From Stictocephala bisonia (Eukaryota > Arthropoda > Insecta > Hemiptera > Membracidae): a stretch of DNA of 64,000 nucleotides. A model generated the notes under the pieces. That model was not told the DNA's origin. It saw nothing but the letters and a program-made list of their open reading frames with translations, and did no database searches. Positions 55,081 to 64,000 of the stretch are shown here, piece after piece (positions within the stretch are counted from its first letter, which is position 1; the number at the start of each line of letters is the position of its first letter). Position numbers and translations under genes: made by a program. The stretch covers positions 29,549 to 93,548 of the forward strand of contig JAQJVL010002538.1 in the NCBI GenBank assembly GCA_035578905.1, given 5' to 3'.

Positions 55081-58000
55081 AAGTTTTTCTTAATAATATT
55101 TTGGTTAATTTTTAATTTTTTTTTCATAAGGGGTTAAAAATATTGTCAGTTTTATACCAAGCCCATACCTTTTAGTAACATATTATGAAGGGGTTGTAGA
55201 AAATGAACGGGGGGTCCATACCTGAAAAATTTACATAACAATAAAAAAATTTTTTTAAAGGGGCAAATAGTTAATACATTGATTAAATTTTTTAGGGTTT
55301 ACTCTGTACAATTTGAAAAAATTGTTAGTAGTAGGCTCCCAATTCCACAAGTATTTTTTTTTAAAAAATTCATGATACTCGATACTAGGGCATTTTTTGT
55401 TTTCAAAATTGACCCCAACAATTTTGAACAATAGTCTAGTATTTTTTTTGGAATTGTACGTTTTTGGAAAGTCCATAATTCCAATAAGTTTTTTATTTCA
55501 GTCTTGTAAGCCTTCGTTGGGTCTTTTTTTTGTGAAAACACGAAAATGTCTTGATCTTTCCCCTTGTAACGTTGGATTTTATTTACATTTTTTTACTTAT
55601 TTTTTTTACTGTTTAGGATAAAAATATTTTTAAAATTTGCAAAAAAAAAAAATTTTTAATTTAAATTTTTATCACACTTTCAATAAAAACTTTTTTCTTT
55701 TTTACTTGTTTTGCTAAAATATCTTTGAAAAAATTATAAACAATGGTTTTTTATATTTTTATGTACATAAAAAAAGGATAAGATACAGATAAAAACGAAA
55801 AAAGGAAGGGTTTTTAAGAAAAAATTAACTAAGGATTAAAATTTATGCTTATTAATATGTTTTAATTTTTTTCAAAATTTTTCTATTTTTTTAAGAAGTT
55901 TTTAAATGTGGTATTTAGATATTTTAAAAAGGGTTAAAAATTGCTTCAATGTTTTTTTTGGGAATGGGTTTTTTAAACTATAAAAAAATTCGTTTTAAAA
56001 TTTTATTGAAATTTTTTTAAAATTTTTTGTTGTTGTGTTTTTAAAAAGCCCCCATGATTAAAAAAATTTTTTTTAAATTTTTGTTCAAAATCAAAATAAA
56101 ATTTTTATGATGAAAAATTTTTTCCCCAATGTAGTTTTTTAAAAAATTAAATTTTTTAAAAATTTTTTGTTTTAATTTTTTTTAAAGGGTGAAATTTAAC
56201 GTTTTTAAAAATAATTTTAATTGAAAAAATGTTTTTCACTGTAAAAATATTAAGATCTTTTGCAACCTTTTGAATAAAAAAAAATTTTTCCCCCAACCCA
56301 ATTTTCCCAAAAACCCCTCTTCCTTAATCCTTAATTGTCTAAAAAGGAAGATGCGGAAATTTCCGGGAGCTGAGGTAGCCAAAAAAGTGGCCCAAAAACA
56401 ATTTAAGTTTTAAAATGACTTTTTAGATCATTTTTCTTTTTTTCCCTTTAATAAAAGCCAAAAATTTTAAGCTCCCATTTGCTTTAAATTTACCAGAAAA
56501 TATACATTTTTATTTCGAGTTTTACTCCCCCCCAAAAAATAAAAAATTTAAAAAAAAAAAACTCCCCCCCCCCCTTTTGGTTTTCCCCCAATTTTTTTCA
56601 TTTTTTTCTCTTAATCTTTTTTTTTTAAAATAAAAAAAATTAAACTTTTTAGGAAAAAATTTATATTTTTTCCCCCCGATTTTTTAAGTTTTTCTAAAAA
56701 ATGAAAAAATTTCCAGCCCCCCCCAAAAATTTCATTTTTTAAATCCCCCGTTAAAAAAAAAAACCCAAAATTTAATTTGATTTTTTTCCTTTAAAAAACA
56801 TACTGTACCCCCAAAACAAAAACATCTAAAGGGAAAATTGCTTATGAATGTCTTCTGTTTAGAAATCACATAAACCCTTTTTCCAAAATTTTTTTTTTAG
56901 AATAAATTTTAAAGTAAAAAGAACCAGTTATTCTCCCCTTTTTAAAGCCTTTTACGAGGCTTTTGTGGAAAAAGGGGGAAACGGAAGGGTTCTATTTTAA
57001 TTTAGGTGTTCAAACCTAAAAAAAAAATTAAACACAGGTTTTTTTTTTAATTTAAATAAAATTGTTGAAAATTTTATACCTATTTTTTGGGGGTTTAAAA
57101 ATGAGGCGGGAAAATTACCTTTGAGTCACAATGGTTTACGTGGCAAATGGTGTCCCCACAGGTTTTCCCGCTCCGCTGAAAATGTACAAATTAACAATTT
57201 CCCTTTAAATTAACGGGGGTTTTTATTTTAATTTTTTTTCCTTGTTCCTCTTTAAATTTATTAAAAATTTATTTAAATCATTTTTTTCGAAAGGGCAAAA
57301 AAAGGGTTTCTTAAAAAGGGTTTCCCCCCCAACAAATATTTTAAATATAAAATTAAAAGTACTAAATTAAAAAAGTACAAATTTCATTATTGGCCCATCA
57401 ATTTATATTTAAAAAAATTTTTAAAATTAAAATACTTTTTTTACTTAAAGTTAAAAGGGTTATATTTTGTTATTTTACTTTTTCTTGAAAAATTTAAAAA
57501 ATTAATAATCTAAATGCAAGTGTTTGGATGTTTGGTTTTCCTTTTTGGCAAGTTTGGTATGTATTTATTTTTTTTTTCCGTAGTTTAAAAATTTTTACAA
57601 AAATTAAACCCCACAAACCCAAAAAGCTGGGGGTATGCTCAGCTTAAATTTAATTTCCCGCTTTGCGTTTTTGATTTTTAAAAATATTGCTCATATTTTA
57701 ATACAAAAAGTTTATAAGAAAACCCACAATAGATAATAATTTATATTTTTTATAATATAATCATTTTAACCCCCCACATAGGGCGATATTGGGATACTCT
57801 TATGTACCCCAAGAGGAAGTTTTACATAACAATTTATTTGTATTTAAATGAAATTGTTTTCAAACAAAAAAAAACTCAACCCATAATGGGCTTTATTTAC
57901 GTTTTAGATCAAAGAAATATCAAAACGCACTTTTAAAAAAATTACACTAGAAATTGGGGAAAATTTAATCTTTTTAAAAGCTTTTTCACTCGGTTCCGAA

Positions 58001-61000
58001 TTTTGAAACTTTTTGAAATTTTGATTGGATAGTGTCGGAGGCCGAGGGTTAAGTTGTCAGGGGAAAAAATCCCGATGTATACAAAGCAAAAAGTTTTGAA
58101 TCCTGGGGCCTTCACTAAAAAAATTTTTTTTTTAGTAATAAATTTTCCTTTACACTTACCTTGTCCCAATTAGTTTTCCCGGGACAAAATTTAAAAATTT
58201 ATGGGGAAAAGAAAAAAAAAGTAAAAAAAAAAAAAACCCTCTTAAAAAAAAAAACCAAAATTTTTTATCAGGTTTTATTTTAAAAAAACACTTTTTTTAC
58301 ACTTCATTCAAACTTGTGGTTCGTTAGGGGAGACACTCCAGTGTTTTTCTCAACAGACAAACCCAAAACATATACCCATTGATTAAGCTTTTTATTGTGC
58401 TCAAACCAAAATGTAGATAAGCTTTTTTAGCTTTTGCCATTGGGCAACCCCGTCGGATAAAACAATAAAGGCCCGTAAACAAGGGGTTTTATATAAAACC
58501 GCTTATCCGGGGGAGGTATAGCCCTGAGTGTTCTAGCTTAAAACAGAAATTTTATAAACACTCTAATCTCTAATCCCGTCTACCGAGGAAACCCTTTTCA
58601 GGGTTTTTTTCCTTATGAGGAAATTAAATTTTCTTTTGTATTGAAAGGTTCAAAAAAGTTTCGGGGGAGTTTTTAAGCGTTTATCATAGCTATAGGGTTT
58701 TTTGGCCACATGATACATTTTACGTAAAAAATATTAGTTACAAAATTTTACTAGCAGTATGTATTAAATTTTTTTCGGGGCGTAAGTTTTTTTAAATATT
58801 AGATTTTAAAAACTAAGGGTTTTTTTATTTTTTATTTTGTTTTTTTATATATCAATTTTTAGTCCAAAAAAGCTTTCTATTTTTTACTATTGGAAAAATT
58901 TTCTACTTATTGGACCTTTTGTGGGAAAACCCCACTTAAACCCTTTTTAAAAAAAACCCGTTTCGTTGATGAATAGAATAGCAAGTCACAGGGGTTAAAA
59001 AAGTTTTTAAGGGGACTCCCCCCCCTAAAGATCACCGTTTTTAAAGTGTGATGTTGCCCGGATAATTTTTAACATCTTTAAAAGCCTCATTGTAAATATA
59101 CAACCCAAATTTTTACGTATTAATTAAATTTTTTATTATTTTTATTTATTTAAATTTAAAAAAAATTTTAAATTCAATTTTTGTTTATTTTTTATAGTAA
59201 TGGGGGTTCCTTTTTTATTTTTAAATTTAAAAGAGGGTTTTTTTTTTAAAAAGAACAAAAAAAATAACACTGAACCCAATTTAGGTTAAAAATTTAAAAA
59301 TGAAGTGTCAAAAAAAGTTGTAGATCTGTCTAGTTATTGTTTAAAGTGGTTTATTCTTATAACAAAATTTCCCCCCCGTCAAAGGGGTCAAAGCAATAGC
59401 GCCATTGGGTTGGGATAAATTTTGAAAGGGGGAAAGTAAACTGTCAAAGTCACGGTTTAGTCCTTAAAGGGGGGGAAGGGGGGGGGGGGGTCGATTTTTT
59501 ACAAATGTGGGGGGATTAAAGGGGTGCAAAAAGTGTTTGGAAGAAAAATATTGGGAAGTATTATCAATTTGAACATTTTTTTGAAGGAAGTTAAAAAAAA
59601 AATTTAAAAATGTGGGTGATTTATCCCCTGGGTTATTTGTTTAAACAGTTTAAATCAGGTATTTTTAAAGGTCAAAAGGGCGATCATCATTACCATCAAA
59701 AATTTCGGTTGGGGTGGGGTTAAATTGGTTCTGAAAATACCCCTTGGAAAATTTTAAGTGCTTTCATGTCTAAATTGGGTTTATGGCTTACATGAATAAA
59801 AACATGTTTTTTAATTTCCCGATTAATTTTTAAAAGGGTATCAGTCAAAAAGGGTCCTTTTTTTCACTTTTTGTGTAAAATTTTTCATGACAAAATTTAA
59901 ATTCAAATTATAAAAAATTTTGACTACTCCTTTTTTCCCAAACACTTTATTTTTTTTCTCTTAAAAGCTGGGAAAACCCCCCCACATTTATGCATTAAGC
60001 TTCGGAAAACAACCCAAAGTTTTTTAAACTCTTAGAGATTTATTAACAAGATTTCCGTAAATAATGATCGCTAGCAAAATTTTGTATTGAGGGAAAAAAA
60101 CTGCTTCGAAACTCAGAAAGTTAAAAAAAGAGTAGTTTATAAGGAAAACATAGAAGACCCTTTAATTAAATGCTGTAAAAATGTATATATAGTGTTTGGT
60201 ATATACATCACTCAAAACGTAAAAGTCTTGAGAGAAAAGGGGCTTCTAAAAAAATATCTTTTAAACTTTTTAAATCAACCCCCTTTCTTTCATTAAAAGA
60301 ATTAAAATTTAAAACTTTTTTCCAAATTTAAAAAAATTGATTCAATTAAAAATTTTTCCCTTTAACCCAAATTTAAAAATTTAAAAAACTTTTTTCCCGA
60401 AATTTAAAAAAAGTATATTAAACAAGTTTTCAAAAATGATCAAAAGTCACTCTGGGCCCATAAAAGAACACTCTTTACAGTACAGGGAAAAGTCACAAAA
60501 AACACAAAAATTTTTTACAATATAAGCAAAAAATGCACAAATATAAAAAAAAATTTCAAGTACAAAATTTACAAATATTATGGTGATCGATTTTGGTTTA
60601 ACCCTGCTCACCTTCCTCAAAACCAGAGGGATTTTACAAAAAAAAATGGAAAATGGTGTTCAACAACTCAATTTAAAAGCCCTATGATCACGGAAAAACC
60701 CTTTTGGGTGGGGAAACCCAAAAAAGGCCCGGCCCCGCTGTGATATTTTTGGTTAATCCCTATTGGCTTTTACTTTGTTCTTTTTAGTTTTCTGAAAAAA
60801 AAATTATTAAAAAAAATATTTTTTTTAAAAAAAATTAAAACCCGTTCATTATAAATTTATCACGATCATTAAAATTCCCTTTTTTAAAATAAAAAAACTC
60901 TTCCCAAAACATTCAAAATACGACCCCCTTTTTATAAAATTAATTTAAAATCTACATTTTAATCTATTTTATTTTAAACTGTACTTCAATTCAGCTACAG

Positions 61001-61509
61001 TAAACACTCTTTACAATATGCATGTCTTATTTTCCCTTTTAAAAAAACCCTGAAAAACCCAACACACAGACAGAGCCCCGGCTTAATTAATTTCGTACAG
61101 GATACCTTCGGCCCCTAACATCCGGTCATTTTTCATTGTTTATGGGGTCTATAAACCCAAAGGGGACATTTTGGGGGGGGACATTGGCTAGACAGCTGTT
61201 AGACCCTAAATGAACCAACCCCTTACTGTCCCCCAAAAGTCCCCTTACTTTTAAAAAATTTCCCGTAAAAAAGTGTATAACCTGTTTTTATATAAAAAAT
61301 TCTTAATTAATAAAACCCTTTTCCCCCCTTTTTTTTTTACAATTTGGGGCCAAAATTTCATGAATAAATTTGGGAACTGTCATCATTCATTTCTAAAAGG
61401 CCCGGGTCGAAAAGGGTATGGCCCAATATTTTGAAGTGAATCATGTTAGGGTTTCGTGAAAGGGGGGATATCCCTTTTTTACTATCTGAGTACTACCTTA
61501 GCTCATAAA

Positions 61510-61760
61510 AAAAAATATTTATTAATAGCCAATATCCAGGGCAACTATGAGACCTAGAGCTTTACGTGGGAATTTCGAATCAATAATGGGTTTGGGGTAA
61601 ATTTTCAGCTTACAAGTCTGACATCCCTTCCTTCCCTTAAAAAATCTGAACCTTGACTACCAAACAAACATGGACCAAACCCCATACTTCCTAGTTTGTG
61701 TCCACGTCGATGGCAAACCCTTGAAACGGGCGCCAAGGTTTGGTTTTGAAGAGGAAAAGA
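61510..61760. repeat. diverged copy of the 25.5-kb dispersed repeat
   Basis: Weak but ordered similarity to 25480-25770 (ttaatagccaatatccaggg; gacctagagctttacg; gggaatttcgaatcaa). Read quality limits confidence. Confidence 0.35.
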
Positions 61761-63399
61761 GCATGGGGAAATTATAACTTAAAAATTTTACCAAAAAAAC
61801 TTTGTCCCAAAAAATAGCTGGGTTACGCACTGCACCAAAAAGGGGCCAAAAATTTTAAAAAAATTTAATTAATTAGTATAAAAAGTTGACTCTATTTTTT
61901 GAATTAAATTTTAACTTTGTTATTTTTAAAATGTAAATTTTTAAAAAAAATACGTTTTTTAAACATCTGAAAAAAGGGTCAGTTTTTTATTCATTGTTAT
62001 TTTTTTTTGGGTTTATGCAAATGTTTTTTTGTTTACCCCCTTGGGGTTTTAAAAGAATGGAATGTGTAAAATTTTAAATTATGTTTTTTTTTGTCTTATT
62101 AAAAGGCAAAAAAACACAGCCAAAAAGAAAAGTGGATGTGGGGTGAAAAAGTTTTTTTTAAGAAGTAAAAAGAGTTGAAAGATGAGCACAAAGAGGGTTT
62201 TTTTCTTGTAATATTTCAAAAGGGAATTTTAAAACAATTTTCTCAAAAAAAAAAACCCTAAAAACTTTAACTTGGAAACGAATTTAAAAAAAATAAATTT
62301 TAACCCTCATTACAAAATTGTATTTTTTTTTTCATTTAAAATGTATTTTCTTTATTAAAGGGTCAATTAATTTGAATTTTTTATTATATTTAATGATACG
62401 ATAACATTCGTAGCTAACCGTATACCCTCGTGAGGGGAGAAGGAAAAATCGCAACGTCCAATCCTTTTAATGGTAATTTGGGGGTCGTTTTTTAAAAAGT
62501 TTTTTAATAACCAAAAAACTAAATATTTTTTAAAGACGGGAATTTAACCCAAAAAATAAAACTTTAAAAAAAATTTACAGTAATGAAAATTTCAAACATG
62601 TTCAAAAACAAATACTTCACAATCCAATATCAAAAACCCATGATAACCACAGTAAATTAAAAGAAAAGGGTTTGTTTTGAATGTATCCATGTAACTATCG
62701 GGAAAAAATAAACAAACATCCTTTTTTTTTTTTACAAGTGAATTTTTAATAAATAAAAAAAAATCATTTTTTTTAACAGGTTGTTAAAAGCTTCAAAAAT
62801 ATAAGAATTAAAATTTCTTTTGCTTTTAAACGAAAAATTGAAACACCCGATCACGAAGGGAATTCAGAATTTTCCCACAAAGGTTTAAAATTTTTGTGGG
62901 AGAGTTACTTTTTATCGGGATACGTAAACTGGGGTTGTGAGATATATTACTTTCGTATTCTCTGTCCCAATTTTTTTACACAAAGGGAAATTTAGTTACT
63001 GTAAATATGAAGTGTTTACATATCTGATTTATTTTCAATATTAATTGGGAGCTCTTGAATTTTTTTTGTACTGACATGAAATGTCCCCCAAGCTTTTTAT
63101 CAAGGTTTTTCAATTTTTTTTTTATAGTCTGTTAATATTTTTAAAAATACGCTTCATATATAAAACCCAAAAATATAAAAAACTGGCTATCTAAACTCTC
63201 TATCGTTCATGGAAAACTGAAAACCATACACAAACCCCCGCAAACTTAAATTTAGGGGCTTTTTGGGACATAAATTTTTCGTTTGATTCATGCCAACTAC
63301 TGTCCAAACAATTTATATATTAGTTTTTTAATATTTTTTAAACACTTAACCATATTTTTAATTAAGGTTACCCTCACATAAAAATTTTTTAATTTAAAA

Positions 63400-63720
63400 G
63401 TATGAGTTTTAATAAGTACAAAAATTATTTTTGTAAGTGGATATTTTTGCACTACAAAAAAAATTTAAGGTTTTCTTTTAAATTTTTTAAACCGAATACA
63501 CAAAATGGGGTTTTAGATTTGTACTACAAAAGCATAAAACCTTTTGGGGTGTTTTTAAATATGTTTTTTCGCTACAAAACTTTGAATTGTTCTTAATTGC
63601 TAAAACCCAAATACACCCCCATGGGGGTTTTTTATTTGTACTACAAACATAGCCTTGGAAGGTTTTAAATAGTTTTAACCCCTACAAAACTTTAAAGAAG
63701 TTTTGGGTTTTTTTATTCAC
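63400..63720. repeat. about 115-bp tandem repeat, 2-3 units
   Basis: The phrases atttgtactacaaaagcata / atttgtactacaaacatagc and cgctacaaaactttgaattg / cccctacaaaactttaaaga recur at about 115-bp spacing, with a diverged earlier unit near 63410-63470. The 64-residue plus frame here is a shadow of the repeat. Confidence 0.6.
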
Positions 63721-64000
63721 TTCATACTTTCAATTGGTTTTTTTTTCTTATTATATTGCTTACCCATATGGTTTTGAATTGTTTTATTCGGGATAGTCTT
63801 GAAAGTATTTTCTATTACCAAAATAGTATTCCCTAATACATTTAAAATTTAAATTGTAAAAACACAAACTATTTGGGGTCCAGTCTTGTGTTATATAACA
63901 TTTAAATTAAATTAAATAGTTTACTTCATACAACCAAAAATATTGCATAAATATATTAAATTAAAAAAAGTTAAATTTATATTTAACCCAAAAAAAAATG

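Larger units (their letters stand above)
52831..64000. other. low-quality, homopolymer-inflated sequence; no reliable gene
   Basis: Runs of five or more identical bases occur in nearly every line, including G and C runs (ggggaagggggggggggg near 59470; tccccccccccctttt near 56565) that are out of place in an AT-rich genome. The texture changes from the preceding sequence at about 51.7-52.8 kb. A recognisable 5S-SINE copy (54885-55080) is broken in the same way, so at least part of this is ordinary genomic DNA read badly. All short open frames here should be disregarded. Confidence 0.85.

Noticed and set aside
54237..63596. Short frames of 64-87 residues in the final 10 kb
   Set aside because: The sequence is homopolymer-inflated, so frames are not reliable, and none shows a recognisable domain.

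Overview
The window is AT-rich, gene-poor nuclear DNA from an animal. An arthropod, most likely an insect, fits best: mariner and piggyBac-type DNA transposons, a CR1/Jockey-type LINE, tRNA-derived and 5S-rRNA-derived SINEs, and hAT and foldback MITEs. I see no host protein-coding gene and no intact functional tRNA or rRNA. The only long open frame (41397-44051, minus) is a LINE reverse transcriptase. Most short open frames are chance or lie in tandem repeats.

Layout. 1-17 kb: mostly anonymous AT-rich sequence seeded with SINEs, a foldback element (4978-6014), a 542-bp hAT MITE with target-site duplications (7021-7562), a TIR element (11513-11905), a small MITE (12312-12475) and a Helitron-like element (13577-14570). 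17.6-21.6 kb: three minisatellite arrays (35, about 36-44 and 46 bp periods); the first two are homologous but inverted. 22-24 kb: a second copy of the 11.5-kb TIR element, in opposite orientation, and a tRNA-derived SINE. 24.24-36.21 kb: a near-identical pair of about 5.8 and 6.0 kb segments on either side of a 99-N gap. The gap sits exactly at the copy junction, so unmerged haplotypes or contig ends are the simplest explanation. 36.2-41 kb: a relic LINE C-terminus, a piggyBac-type MITE and a tRNA-Lys-like SINE. 41.2-44.65 kb: the LINE. 45-50 kb: another foldback element (46104-46687), a Helitron-like 5' end, and a hAT MITE (48535-49472) nested in a 5S-derived SINE. 51.1-52.8 kb: two 40-bp-period arrays. 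From about 51.7 kb to the end the sequence has inflated homopolymers of all four bases, including long C and G runs, and looks like unpolished or low-coverage consensus.

The most exciting signal is in the second copy of the duplicated segment: a 116-bp insertion (31228-31343) absent from the first copy and flanked by an 11-bp target-site duplication. It carries a complete consensus hammerhead ribozyme (31269-31324): all catalytic core positions, three paired stems, a GUA cleavage site, and 4-nt complementarity between loops I and II. It looks like a tiny, recently mobile, ribozyme-bearing retroelement.
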